DNA of 64,000 bases, taken from assembly GCF_003231305.1 (NCBI RefSeq), contig NZ_QKVM01000024.1, forward strand, positions 21,929 through 85,928, given 5' to 3'. The translations under genes were made by a program, and so were the position numbers. This DNA is from Pseudomonas sichuanensis (GTDB lineage Bacteria > Pseudomonadota > Gammaproteobacteria > Pseudomonadales > Pseudomonadaceae). The notes under the pieces are model-generated. The model had not been told where the DNA came from and made no database searches. It was given only the letters and a program-made list of their open reading frames with translations. Positions 43,447 to 59,496 of this stretch are shown here, piece after piece. Position 1 is the first letter of the stretch; each line of letters starts with the position of its first letter.

Positions 43447-45402
43447 TCACTCCCCCTCCAACTCCACCAGCACCGTCCCCTCGCTGACCATATCCCCCTC
43501 CTGACAGAACAGCGCCTTCACCGTCCCGCCATGGGGCGCGCGAATGCTGTGCTCCATCTTCATGGCTTCAAGCACCACCAGCGCGGTACCGGCCTCCACC
43601 ACCTGCCCCGGCTCCACCAGCACCCGCACGATACTGCCGTTCATCGGCGCACCGAGCCCGCCCTGATGGCTGTGGCTCGCTTCAGCGGCGGCAATCGGGT
43701 CATGCACGCTGACGGCATGCAGCTCGCCGTGCCACTGCAGGTACAGAGTGCCGCCCCGGCGCACGGCCAGATGGCGACGACGGATGCCGTCCTGGTCGTG
43801 GCACAGCTGTTCGCCAACGAGCTGGTAGCTAGACGGCGCAGTGCGTTCCAGCGCGACCGCCTGCTCATGCCCCTCACACTGCAAATGCAGGCTGCTGCGT
43901 GCTGGCAGCCCCAGGCGCAGCCCCTCGCGGGCGGCCCACGGCGAGGCTGGGTCGTCCTGGCGTTGCAGGGCCGGCGCGCTCTGTAGCCAGGCTTCGGCGG
44001 CAGCTTCCCAGAACGGCGCGGGCAAGGCTTCGACCGCCGGCAGCAGAACCTCCTGATGACGGGGAATGAACCCCGTGTCCAGCTCCGCCGCGGCAAACGC
44101 CGGGTGGGCGAGGATGCGGCGCAGGAAGGCGATGTTGCTCTTCAAGCCACCGATGGCGAACTCATCGAGCATCGCCAGCAGCCGCAGACGCGCCTGCTCG
44201 CGGTCCTGGCCCCAGGCAATCAGCTTGCCCAGCATCGGGTCGTAGAATGGCGACACCACGTCGCCCTCGCTGACCCCGCTGTCCACCCGCCGCCCTTCAC
44301 CCGGCGCCGACTCGCGGTACAGCGCCAGGGTGCCGGTGGCCGGCAGGAATTCGTTGGCCGGATCCTCGGCGTACAGCCGCACTTCGATCGCATGGCCGAT
44401 CAGCGGTACCTGCTCCTGGGTGATCGGCAGTGCTTCGCCACAGGCGACGCGAATCTGCCAGGCCACCAGATCGAGGCCGGTGATGGCCTCGGTGACCGGA
44501 TGCTCCACCTGCAGGCGGGTGTTCATCTCCATGAAGAAGAACTCGCCACGGGCGTCGAGCAGGAACTCCACGGTACCGGCGCCCACGTAGCCGATGGCCT
44601 GGGCCGCGCGCACCGCCGCCTGGCCCATGGCCTGGCGCAGTTCCGGGGACAGGCCCGGGGCTGGCGCTTCCTCCACGACCTTCTGGTGGCGACGCTGGAT
44701 CGAGCAGTCGCGCTCGTTCAGGTACAGGCAATTGCCGTGCTGGTCGGCGAACACCTGGATCTCAACATGCCGTGGCTTGAGCACGTATTTTTCCACCAGC
44801 ATGCGCGCATCGCCGAACGACGACTGTGCTTCACGCTGGGCCGAGGCCAGGGCGTCGGCCAGCTGGCTTTCCTCCTCGACCACCTTCATGCCCTTGCCGC
44901 CACCGCCGGCGCTGGCCTTGAGCAGCACCGGGTAGCCGATGCGTTCGGCGGCGGCGCGGAAGGTGTCGATATCCTGCGCTTCACCGTGGTAACCGGGTAC
45001 CAGCGGCACGCCGGCAGCCTCCATCAGCGCCTTGGCCGCCGACTTGCTGCCCATGGCGTCGATGGCGCTGGCCGGTGGGCCGAGGAAGATCAGCCCGGCC
45101 TGTTCGATGGCGCGGGCGAAGCCGGCGTTCTCCGATAGAAAACCATAGCCCGGGTGGATGGCCTGGGCGCCGCTGGCCTTGGCCGCGGCGATCAGCTTGT
45201 CGATCACCAGGTAGCTGTCGGCGGCCTTGCTGCCGCCCAGGTCGACACGGATGTCGGCTTCGCGGCTGTGGCGTGCGTCACGGTCGGTGGCGCTGTGCAC
45301 GGCCACGGTGGTCAGGCCCAGGGCCTTGGCGGTGCGCATCACCCGGCAGGCGATCTCGCCGCGGTTGGCGACCAGCAGGGTGGTCAACGTGGGACGGCTC
45401 AT
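43447..45402 (-). CDS. liuD: Methylcrotonyl-CoA carboxylase biotin-containing alpha subunit
   Basis: 651-aa acyl-CoA carboxylase alpha chain. Biotin carboxylase domain (1-450: LVANRGEIACRVMRTAKALG, ATP-grasp KASAGGGGKGMK, EMNTRLQVEHPVTE) and C-terminal biotin carrier domain with the lysine in LEAMKMEHS. It forms 3-methylglutaconyl-CoA with LiuB in leucine catabolism. Start 45402, overlapping liuC by 4 bp. A longer frame from 45519 overlaps liuC and is not supported. Confidence 0.94.
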   Translation of the reverse strand: MSRPTLTTLLVANRGEIACRVMRTAKALGLTTVAVHSATDRDARHSREADIRVDLGGSKAADSYLVIDKLIAAAKASGAQAIHPGYGFLSENAGFARAIEQAGLIFLGPPASAIDAMGSKSAAKALMEAAGVPLVPGYHGEAQDIDTFRAAAERIGYPVLLKASAGGGGKGMKVVEEESQLADALASAQREAQSSFGDARMLVEKYVLKPRHVEIQVFADQHGNCLYLNERDCSIQRRHQKVVEEAPAPGLSPELRQAMGQAAVRAAQAIGYVGAGTVEFLLDARGEFFFMEMNTRLQVEHPVTEAITGLDLVAWQIRVACGEALPITQEQVPLIGHAIEVRLYAEDPANEFLPATGTLALYRESAPGEGRRVDSGVSEGDVVSPFYDPMLGKLIAWGQDREQARLRLLAMLDEFAIGGLKSNIAFLRRILAHPAFAAAELDTGFIPRHQEVLLPAVEALPAPFWEAAAEAWLQSAPALQRQDDPASPWAAREGLRLGLPARSSLHLQCEGHEQAVALERTAPSSYQLVGEQLCHDQDGIRRRHLAVRRGGTLYLQWHGELHAVSVHDPIAAAEASHSHQGGLGAPMNGSIVRVLVEPGQVVEAGTALVVLEAMKMEHSIRAPHGGTVKALFCQEGDMVSEGTVLVELEGE

Positions 45403-46214
45403 GGGCGCGATTCCTTCTTCTGTTCGGTTTGCCAGGCGGGGCGACGTTTTTCCAGGAAGGCGCGCAGGCCCTCCTGGCCTTCGGCGCTGACGCGGATACG
45501 GGCGATGGTGTTCTCGCAATAGCGGCGCAGGGCCGGGCTCAGCTCGCCGTCGTCCACTTCGCGCAACAGCTCCTTGGTGGCGCGCAGGGCCTGGGGGCTG
45601 TTGTGCAGCAGGTTGTCCACCCAGGCTTCGACCTGGGTGTCCAGTTCGCCGGCCGGGTACGCCTCGGCCAGCAGCCCCAGTTCACGGGCACGTACCCCGC
45701 TGAAACGCTCGGCGGTGAGGGCATAGCGGCGTGCGGCGCGCTCGCCGATGGCCTTGACCACGAACGGGCTGATCACCGCCGGGGCCAGGCCGATGCGCAC
45801 TTCCGACAGGCACAGTTGCGCGTCTTCGGCGCCGATGGCCATGTCGCAGCAACTGATCAACCCCAGCGCGCCACCAAAGGCCGCGCCTTGCACCACGGCC
45901 AGGGTCGGGGCCTTGAGGCGGTGCAGGGCATACATCAGCTCGCCCAGTTCATGGGCGTCGTCGAGGTTGGTATTGAAGTCCAGTTGCGCCGACTGCTGCA
46001 TCCAGGCCAGGTCCGCGCCGGCGCTGAAATGCCGGCCACGGCCACGCAGCAGCAGGAAGCGCAGGCTGCTGTCTTCGGCTAGCCGGTCCAGCGCGACGAT
46101 CAGCTCGCGGATCATCTGGGCGTTGAAGGCGTTGTTCTTGTCTTCCCGGCTCAGCCACAGGGTGGTGAAGCCGCGGGGGTCGTGTTCCAGCTCGATAGTG
46201 GCGAAATCGGTCAT
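45399..46214 (-). CDS. liuC: 3-methylglutaconyl-CoA hydratase (crotonase family)
   Basis: 271-aa enoyl-CoA hydratase/isomerase-family protein. The oxyanion-hole segments are RGRGRHFSAGADLAWM and VQGAAFGGALGLISCCDMAIG, with the catalytic Glu region SEVRIGLAPA. Within the liu operon this is the hydratase that turns methylglutaconyl-CoA into HMG-CoA. It begins 3 bp after liuB and overlaps liuD. Assigned mainly by context, since crotonases are hard to separate by sequence. Confidence 0.9.
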   Translation of the reverse strand: MTDFATIELEHDPRGFTTLWLSREDKNNAFNAQMIRELIVALDRLAEDSSLRFLLLRGRGRHFSAGADLAWMQQSAQLDFNTNLDDAHELGELMYALHRLKAPTLAVVQGAAFGGALGLISCCDMAIGAEDAQLCLSEVRIGLAPAVISPFVVKAIGERAARRYALTAERFSGVRARELGLLAEAYPAGELDTQVEAWVDNLLHNSPQALRATKELLREVDDGELSPALRRYCENTIARIRVSAEGQEGLRAFLEKRRPAWQTEQKKESRP

Positions 46215-46217
46215 GGG

Positions 46218-47825
<1,608 letters not shown>

Positions 47826-47844
47826 GTGCGCCCGTTCCTTATGC

Positions 47845-49008
47845 TCAGCGGGTTTCGTTGAACAGTTCGCGACCGATCAGCATCCGGCGGATCTCGCTGG
47901 TGCCGGCGCCGATCTCGTACAGCTTGGCATCGCGCAGCAGGCGGCCGGCCGGGAACTCATTGATGTAGCCGTTGCCGCCGAGGATCTGGATCGCCTCCAG
48001 GGCCATCTGCGTGGCGCGCTCGGCGGTGTACAGGATCACCCCGGCGGCGTCCTTGCGGGTGGTCTCGGCGCGGTCGCAGGCCTGGGCCACGGCGTACAGG
48101 TAGGCGCGGCTGGCGTTGAGCTGGGTGTACATGTCGGCGATCTTGCCCTGGATCAGCTGGAACTCGCCGATGCTCTGGCCGAACTGCTTGCGGTCGTGAA
48201 TGTAGGGCACCACCAGGTCCATGCAGCTCTGCATGATGCCGGTCGGGCCGCCCGAGAGCACCACGCGCTCGTAGTCCAGGCCGCTCATCAGCACCCGTAC
48301 GCCGCCGTTGAGCTGGCCGAGGATGTTCTCTTCGGGTACTTCCACGTCATCGAAGAACAGCTCACAGGTGTTGGAGCCGCGCATGCCCAGCTTGTCGAAC
48401 TTGTTGCTGCGGCTGAAACCTTTCCAGTCGCGCTCGACGATGAACGCAGTGATGCCGTGGGGGCCCTTGTCCAGGTCGGTCTTGGCGTAGATCACATAGG
48501 TGTTGGCGTCGGGGCCGTTGGTGATCCAGGTCTTGCTGCCGTTGAGCACATAGCGGTCGCCGCGCTTTTCGGCGCGCAGCTTCATCGACACCACGTCGGA
48601 GCCGGCGTTGGGTTCGCTCATGGCCAGGGCGCCGATGTGCTCGCCGCTGATCAGCTTGGGCAGGTACTTGAGTTTCTGCTCGTGGGTACCGTTGCGGTTG
48701 ATCTGGTTGACGCACAGGTTGGAGTGGGCGCCGTAGGACAGGGCCACCGAGGCCGACCCGCGGCTGATTTCTTCCATCGCCACCACGTGGGCCAGGTAGC
48801 CCAGGCCGGCGCCGCCGTACTCCTCCGCAACCGTGATGCCCAAGAGGCCCATGTCGCCGAACTTGCGCCACATGTCGGCGGGGAACAGGTTGTCGTGGTC
48901 GATTTGCGCGGCGCGCGGGGCCAGCTCGGCGGCGACGAAGGTGCGCACCTGGTCGCGGAGCATGTCGATGGTTTCGCCCAGGGCGAAGTTCAGGGTCGGG
49001 TAATGCAT
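47845..49008 (-). CDS. liuA: Isovaleryl-CoA dehydrogenase
   Basis: 387-aa acyl-CoA dehydrogenase, FAD-dependent. It oxidises isovaleryl-CoA to 3-methylcrotonyl-CoA. Visible signatures are [30 protein letters not shown], the catalytic Glu in [14 protein letters not shown] (typical isovaleryl position) and [22 protein letters not shown]. First gene of the liu operon, divergent from an acyl-CoA ligase with two LiuR-type sites between. Confidence 0.94.
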   Translation of the reverse strand: MHYPTLNFALGETIDMLRDQVRTFVAAELAPRAAQIDHDNLFPADMWRKFGDMGLLGITVAEEYGGAGLGYLAHVVAMEEISRGSASVALSYGAHSNLCVNQINRNGTHEQKLKYLPKLISGEHIGALAMSEPNAGSDVVSMKLRAEKRGDRYVLNGSKTWITNGPDANTYVIYAKTDLDKGPHGITAFIVERDWKGFSRSNKFDKLGMRGSNTCELFFDDVEVPEENILGQLNGGVRVLMSGLDYERVVLSGGPTGIMQSCMDLVVPYIHDRKQFGQSIGEFQLIQGKIADMYTQLNASRAYLYAVAQACDRAETTRKDAAGVILYTAERATQMALEAIQILGGNGYINEFPAGRLLRDAKLYEIGAGTSEIRRMLIGRELFNETR

Positions 49009-49047
49009 GTGGGCACCTTCTTGTTCTTGAAATGGGAGCGGTTGCTG

Positions 49048-49149
49048 CGGCGTTGTGGGAGCGGGCTTGCCCCGCGATGCCCGTCAGAACGGCCAGCGGT
49101 ATTGCCTGGTCCGGCCTCATCGCGGGGCAAGCCCGCTCCCACAACGCCG
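49048..49149. repeat. REP pair upstream of liuA
   Basis: Inverted arms from CGGCGTTGTGGGAGC (49048) to GCTCCCACAACGCCG (49149), unusually lying at the 5' side of an operon, close to the liuA start rather than behind a stop. It lies between liuA and its proposed operators. Confidence 0.88.
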
Positions 49150-49160
49150 TCATGTCTATG

Positions 49161-49227
49161 GTTGACGTTAACGTAAACCTGCCTCCCGACACTGTCAATG
49201 GAATCATCACCTTTACGTAAACGTAAA
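49161..49227. promoter_or_regulatory. Two LiuR-type operators in the liu divergent promoter
   Basis: GTTGACGTTAACGTAAAC (49161-49178) and TTTACGTAAACGTAAA (49212-49227) match the known LiuR (MerR family) motif of proteobacterial leucine-degradation genes. They lie between liuA and the acyl-CoA ligase gene and probably control both. A liuR gene is not in the window, so the regulator must be elsewhere. Confidence 0.72.
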
Positions 49228-49291
49228 TCTGCGCCAGAGTATTTGCCGCCTGCTTCAGTCATGCCCAGAACAACCACAAGAAGGGACAACC

Positions 49292-50995
<1,704 letters not shown>

Positions 50996-51325
50996 GCAAT
51001 TGATCGAAGGTGACGTCGACGGAAATCTCCGTTTCGATCAGGATGTGCAGCTCTTCCTCGATCCGTGCCTGCAGCTCGACCATGTCGAAGCTGTCGGCGC
51101 CAAGTTCGCCCATGCCATAGCCAGCCCTGAGCGCCTTGTGCCTGCCATTGAGTTCAAGGAAGTCGTCGATGATCCACAGCAGGATCGAGGTGACACGGTC
51201 GTCGGCGGGCATGAGGGCGGCTGGCATCAGAGGGGTGAGTGCTCTGTTTAACCAGCTTCGCCCGCCTGCGCTACTGGCAAAAATATCAGGTGCCCCGCCA
51301 GCCTCACCCCCAGCCTTGTCTATCC

Positions 51326-51487
51326 TCAAGCTTTCACCGGCGGCTCCTCGCTCGGCGGGTCGCCCACCGTGGGCGGCGCGCTCGGCTTGATCGGCGCTTC
51401 GTCCGGATCCTCCTCGGGCACCGGCGGCGGCAATGTCGGGTCGTCGATGTTCGGGTCGGGTGTCTCCGGTGGAATGGGAATACTCAT
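51326..51487 (-). CDS. Proline-rich small protein (53 aa), function unknown
   Basis: A 53-codon frame starting MSIPIPPETPDPNIDD and ending EEPPVKA. About 20 of 53 residues are proline and many of the rest acidic, so it is probably disordered. GAGG lies before the ATG at 51487. The frame keeps Pro/Glu/Asp codons with typical third-position G/C, which favours a true gene. It lies divergent from glgE across 139 bp. No function can be given. Confidence 0.6.
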   Translation of the reverse strand: MSIPIPPETPDPNIDDPTLPPPVPEEDPDEAPIKPSAPPTVGDPPSEEPPVKA

Positions 51488-51626
51488 GGGCCTGACCTCG
51501 CGTGGTGAATGAAGCGGTGTTGCAGGCTTGGACTCACGCCTTGCGCCATTCGCTCAGTTTTTTTGAACCCCGCGCCTGATCACGGCTCAGAACCCTAACC
51601 GCCACAATCCACACGGAGCGAGTGCG

Positions 51627-53645
51627 ATGTCAGGTAACGAGCCCTTCGAAAGCGTGCCCATGGCCAACGATCACCCGGAGCAGGCCATCAGCCTGTCCCA
51701 GGCCTTGCTGGCGCCGCGCATCGTGATCGAGGATGTAAGCCCGGTGCTCGACGGCGGCACCTTTGCCGTCAAGGCGGTGCGCGGGCACAAGGTCGGGGTC
51801 AGCGCCAAGGTCTACAGCGACGGCCACGACCGCCTGGCGGTGCGGCTCAACTGGCGCCAAGCCCACAGCCGGGGCTGGCAAGCCTTGGCCATGGTCTCTC
51901 CAGGCAACGACCTGTGGCTGGCCGAGTTCACCCCTGGCGAACTGGGCCTGCACCTGTTCAGTATCGAGGCCTGGATCGACCCGTTCGCCACCTACTGCCA
52001 CGATCTGGAGAAAAAGTACGCCGCAGGCGCGGACGTAAAGCTCGAACTCGAAGAAGGGCGCTTGCTGCTGGGCAAGGGCATCGAGCGCAGCGACGGCGCG
52101 TTGCGCGAGCAGTTGCAAGCCTTGCAGCAGCGCCTGCCGGGCTTGTCGGTGGATGACCAGGTGGCGCAGCTGCTGCACCCCGATGTCACCCGGTTGATGA
52201 GCGAGGCCGAGCACCGCAGTTACCTCACCCGTAGCGGCGAGTTGCCCTTGGACGTGGACCGCGAAGCCGCGTTGTTCGCCAGCTGGTACGAGCTGTTCCC
52301 ACGTTCGGTCACCGACGACCCCGAGCGCCACGGCACCTTCAACGACGTGCACCAGCGCCTGCCGATGATCCGCGACATGGGCTTCGACGTGCTGTACTTC
52401 CCGCCCATCCACCCCATCGGCATGCAACACCGCAAGGGCCGCAACAACGCTTTGCAGGCCGAGCCCGGCGACCCCGGCAGCCCCTACGCCATCGGCAGCC
52501 CCGAAGGCGGCCACGACGCCATCCACCCACAGCTGGGCAGCCGCGAAGACTTCCGTCGGCTGGTGGCGGCTGCCGCCGAGCACGGCCTGGAGATCGCCCT
52601 GGACTTCGCCATCCAGTGCTCCCAGGACCACCCCTGGCTGAAGGAGCACCCCGGTTGGTTCAGCTGGCGCCCCGACGGCACCATCCGCTATGCCGAGAAC
52701 CCGCCGAAAAAGTACCAGGACATCGTCAACGTCGATTTCTACGCCCCCGAGGCGGTGCCCAGCCTGTGGCTGGCGCTGCGCGACGTGGTGGTCGGCTGGG
52801 TCGAGGAGGGGGTCAAGACCTTCCGCGTCGACAACCCGCACACCAAGCCACTGCCGTTCTGGCAATGGCTGATCGCCAATGTGCGCAGCCAACACCCCGA
52901 GGTGATCTTCCTCGCCGAAGCCTTCACCCGCCCGGCGATGATGGCGCGGCTGGGCAAGGTGGGGTACGCCCAGAGCTACACCTACTTCACTTGGCGCAAC
53001 AGCAAGCAGGAGTTGCGCGAGTATTTCGAAGAACTCAACCAGCCGCCGTGGAGCCTGTGCTATCGGCCCAACTTCTTCGTCAACACGCCGGATATCAACC
53101 CGTTTTTCCTGCATACCTCGGGCCGTGCGGGCTTTCTGATCCGCGCCGCGCTGGCGACCATGGGCTCAGGGCTGTGGGGCATGTATTCGGGCTTCGAGCT
53201 GTGCGAAGGCACGCCGCTGCCCGGCAAGGAGGAATACCTGGACTCGGAGAAATACGAGATCCGCCCGCGCGACTTCAACCAGCCCGGCAATATCGTCGCC
53301 GAAATCGCCCAGCTCAACCGCATCCGCCGGCACAACCGCGCCCTGCAGACCCACCTGGGCGTGGTCTTGCTCAACTGCTGGAACGACCAGATCCTGTACT
53401 TCGCCAAGCGCACCGCCGAGCGCGACAACTACATCCTCGTCGCCATCAGCCTCGACCCGCACAACGCCCAGGAGGCCAGCTTCGAGCTGCCCCTGTGGGA
53501 GCTGGGCCTGGATGACCACGCCGATACCCAGGGCGAGGACCTGATGACCGGCCAGCGCTGGACCTGGCACGGCAAGACCCAGTGGATGCGCATCGAGCCC
53601 TGGCACCAGCCGTTCGGCATCTGGCGGATAGAGAAAATGCGCTAG
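51627..53645 (+). CDS. glgE: Alpha-1,4-glucan:maltose-1-phosphate maltosyltransferase
   Basis: 672-aa GH13_3 enzyme that extends alpha-glucan using maltose-1-phosphate. N-terminal beta domain, dimer helices, and the catalytic barrel with DVLYFPPIHPIG, nucleophile Asp402 (TFRVDNPHTKP) and acid/base Glu431 (IFLAEAFTRP), both eight residues beyond the Streptomyces positions. The DNPHTKP loop is diagnostic for GlgE. GGAG precedes the ATG. It is followed by the fused TreS-maltokinase that makes its substrate. Confidence 0.95.
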   Translation: MSGNEPFESVPMANDHPEQAISLSQALLAPRIVIEDVSPVLDGGTFAVKAVRGHKVGVSAKVYSDGHDRLAVRLNWRQAHSRGWQALAMVSPGNDLWLAEFTPGELGLHLFSIEAWIDPFATYCHDLEKKYAAGADVKLELEEGRLLLGKGIERSDGALREQLQALQQRLPGLSVDDQVAQLLHPDVTRLMSEAEHRSYLTRSGELPLDVDREAALFASWYELFPRSVTDDPERHGTFNDVHQRLPMIRDMGFDVLYFPPIHPIGMQHRKGRNNALQAEPGDPGSPYAIGSPEGGHDAIHPQLGSREDFRRLVAAAAEHGLEIALDFAIQCSQDHPWLKEHPGWFSWRPDGTIRYAENPPKKYQDIVNVDFYAPEAVPSLWLALRDVVVGWVEEGVKTFRVDNPHTKPLPFWQWLIANVRSQHPEVIFLAEAFTRPAMMARLGKVGYAQSYTYFTWRNSKQELREYFEELNQPPWSLCYRPNFFVNTPDINPFFLHTSGRAGFLIRAALATMGSGLWGMYSGFELCEGTPLPGKEEYLDSEKYEIRPRDFNQPGNIVAEIAQLNRIRRHNRALQTHLGVVLLNCWNDQILYFAKRTAERDNYILVAISLDPHNAQEASFELPLWELGLDDHADTQGEDLMTGQRWTWHGKTQWMRIEPWHQPFGIWRIEKMR

Positions 53646-53649
53646 GCCA

Positions 53650-53707
53650 ATCGCGGGGCAAGCCCGCTCCCACGATCTACCACGTGGGAGCGGGCTTGCC
53701 CCGCGAT
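53650..53707. repeat. REP pair between glgE and treS
   Basis: Inverted units TCGCGGGGCAAGCCCGC and GCGGGCTTGCCCCGCGA with a 20-nt core, 5 bp after the glgE stop. Confidence 0.9.
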
Positions 53708-53745
53708 CATCCTCGTGCACCAAACCGAACAGAAAGGAGTCGCAC

Positions 53746-57063
<3,318 letters not shown>

Positions 57064-57075
57064 GTTTCGTAGTTT

Positions 57076-57155
57076 CGTGGGAGCGGGCTTGCCCCGCGAT
57101 GGGGCCTCAACCCTCATCGCAAGGCAAGTCGCATCGGCGCACCGCCGCTCCCACG
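57076..57155. repeat. Chimeric REP pair between treS and glgB
   Basis: Left unit CGTGGGAGCGGGCTTGCCCC, right unit CAAGTCGCATCGGCGCACCGCCGCTCCCACG, the same hybrid right arm as at 39721-39757. Confidence 0.85.
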
Positions 57156-57210
57156 CCGCGCTCAAAAGGTCGTCAAGCAATCGTGTAAACACATGGAAAG
57201 GGGCAGTGAG

Positions 57211-59421
57211 ATGAATGCAACCACGCGTGACAACGGCAGCCTTCGGCAACGGGACCTGGACGCCCTTGCCAGCGCCACGCACGCCGACCCGTTCGCCGTG
57301 CTCGGCCCGCACCCCGATGGTGCAGGCGGTCAGTTTATCCGGGCCTTCCTGCCCAACGCCCTGAATGCGCGCGTGCTGGCGCGCGATGGCGGGCGCGTGC
57401 TCGCTGAAATGCAGCAACAGCGCCTGCCAGGGCTGTTCACCGTGCACATCGACGATGCACAGCCGTACCTGCTGCAGATCGGCTGGGCCGGGGGCGAGCA
57501 GGTCACCGAAGACCCTTACAGCTTCGGCCCGCAACTGGGCGACATGGACATGTACCTGTTCTCCGAGGGCAACCACCGCGACCTGTCCGGCCGCTTCGGT
57601 GCGCAACCGACCCAGGCCGACGGCATCGACGGCGTGTGCTTCTCGGTGTGGGCGCCCAACGCCAGACGGGTTTCGGTGGTGGGCGACTTCAACAACTGGG
57701 ACGGCCGCCGCCACCCCATGCGCCTGCGCCACAGCGCCGGCGTGTGGGAACTGTTCGTGCCGCGCCTGGGTGTCGGCGAGACCTACAAGTTCGAAGTGCT
57801 CGGCGCCGACGGTGTGCTGCCGCTCAAGGCCGACCCGCTGGCCCGCGCCACCGAACTGCCACCGAGTACCGCCTCGAAGGTGGCCGGCGCCCTGGCCCAC
57901 GACTGGCACGATGAGCAATGGATGGCGCAGCGCGCCCAGCGCCACGCCTACAACGCACCGCTGTCGATCTATGAGCTGCACGCCGGCTCCTGGCGCTGCG
58001 AGCTGGACGACACCGGCGAGGTCGCGCGCTTCTACAACTGGCGCGAGCTGGCCGAACGCCTGGTGCCCTACGTGCAGGAACTGGGCTTCACCCATATCGA
58101 GCTGATGCCGATCATGGAGCACCCGTTCGGCGGGTCCTGGGGCTATCAGCCGCTGTCGCTGTTCGCCCCGACCTCGCGCTACGGCACGGCGGAGGATTTC
58201 GCCTTCTTCATCGACGCCTGCCACCAGGGCGGCATCGGCGTGATCCTCGACTGGGTACCGGCGCATTTCCCCACCGACGAACACGGCCTGGCGCGCTTCG
58301 ACGGCACCGCGCTGTACGAGTACGACAATCCGCTGGAAGGCTTCCACCAGGACTGGAACACGCTGATCTACAACCTTGGGCGCAACGAGGTGCGCGGCTT
58401 CATGCTGGCCTCGGCGCTGCACTGGCTCAAGCATTTCCACATCGACGGCCTGCGCGTCGATGCGGTGGCGTCGATGCTCTACCGTGATTACTCGCGCAAG
58501 GCCGGCGAGTGGGTGCCCAACCGCCATGGCGGGCGCGAGAACCTCGAAGCCATCGACTTCATCCGCCACCTCAACGGCGTCGCGGCCCACGAGGCACCGG
58601 GCGCGCTGATCATCGCCGAGGAATCCACCGCCTGGCCCGGGGTCAGCCAGCCGGTGCAGCAGGGCGGCCTGGGCTTTGCCTACAAGTGGAACATGGGCTG
58701 GATGCACGACACCCTGCACTACATGCAGAACGACCCGATCCACCGCACCTACCACCACAACGAGATGAGCTTCGGGCTGATCTATGCCTACTCCGAGCAC
58801 TTCATCCTGCCCATCTCCCACGACGAGGTGGTGCACGGCAAGCACTCGCTGATCGACAAGATGCCCGGCGACCGCTGGCAGAAGTTCGCCAACTTGCGCG
58901 CCTACCTGGCGTTCATGTGGGCCCACCCGGGCAAGAAGCTGCTGTTCATGGGCTGCGAGTTCGGCCAGTGGCGCGAGTGGAACCACGACAGCGAACTGGA
59001 CTGGTACCTGCTGCAATACCCCGAGCATCAAGGGGTACAGCGCCTGGTCGGCGACCTCAACCGCCTGTACCGCGAGGAGCCGGCACTGCACGAACAGGAC
59101 TGCCAGCCCCAGGGCTTCCAGTGGTTGATCGGCGACGATGCGCACAACAGCGTGTACGCCTGGCTGCGCTGGAGCAGCCAGGGCGAACCCTTGCTGGTGG
59201 TGGCCAACTTCACCCCGGTGCCGCGCGAGGGCTACCGGATCGGCGTGCCGTTCGGCGAACGTTGGCAAGAGTTGCTCAACAGCGATGCCGGGCTGTATGC
59301 CGGGTCGAACGTGGGCAACCTGGGGGCAGTGGCCAGCGATGAGATTGCCAGCCATGGGCAGCCCTTGTCGCTGGCGCTGAACCTGCCGCCGCTGGGGGTT
59401 TTGGTGATGAAGCCAGCCTGA
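57211..59421 (+). CDS. glgB: 1,4-alpha-glucan branching enzyme
   Basis: 736-aa GH13 branching enzyme that introduces alpha-1,6 branches. N-terminal CBM48-like domains, then the barrel with nucleophile Asp417 ([15 protein letters not shown]), Glu470 (IIAEEST) and Asp538 ([10 protein letters not shown]), the last two strongly diagnostic. Start ATG 57211 has AGGGG 7 nt upstream; an ATG at 57193 has none. Third gene of the glgE-treS-glgB operon, so it branches glucan made by GlgE. Confidence 0.95.
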   Translation: MNATTRDNGSLRQRDLDALASATHADPFAVLGPHPDGAGGQFIRAFLPNALNARVLARDGGRVLAEMQQQRLPGLFTVHIDDAQPYLLQIGWAGGEQVTEDPYSFGPQLGDMDMYLFSEGNHRDLSGRFGAQPTQADGIDGVCFSVWAPNARRVSVVGDFNNWDGRRHPMRLRHSAGVWELFVPRLGVGETYKFEVLGADGVLPLKADPLARATELPPSTASKVAGALAHDWHDEQWMAQRAQRHAYNAPLSIYELHAGSWRCELDDTGEVARFYNWRELAERLVPYVQELGFTHIELMPIMEHPFGGSWGYQPLSLFAPTSRYGTAEDFAFFIDACHQGGIGVILDWVPAHFPTDEHGLARFDGTALYEYDNPLEGFHQDWNTLIYNLGRNEVRGFMLASALHWLKHFHIDGLRVDAVASMLYRDYSRKAGEWVPNRHGGRENLEAIDFIRHLNGVAAHEAPGALIIAEESTAWPGVSQPVQQGGLGFAYKWNMGWMHDTLHYMQNDPIHRTYHHNEMSFGLIYAYSEHFILPISHDEVVHGKHSLIDKMPGDRWQKFANLRAYLAFMWAHPGKKLLFMGCEFGQWREWNHDSELDWYLLQYPEHQGVQRLVGDLNRLYREEPALHEQDCQPQGFQWLIGDDAHNSVYAWLRWSSQGEPLLVVANFTPVPREGYRIGVPFGERWQELLNSDAGLYAGSNVGNLGAVASDEIASHGQPLSLALNLPPLGVLVMKPA

Positions 59422-59425
59422 CAGG

Positions 59426-59488
59426 GCCATCGCGGGGCAAGCCCGCTCCCACGGTCTGAACGTGGGAGCGGGCTTGCCCCGCGATGGC
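59426..59488. repeat. REP pair after glgB
   Basis: Inverted repeat GCCATCGCGGGGCAAGCCC/GGGCTTGCCCCGCGATGGC between the convergent glgB and autotransporter-barrel genes. Confidence 0.9.
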
Positions 59489-59496
59489 ATTGCCGC

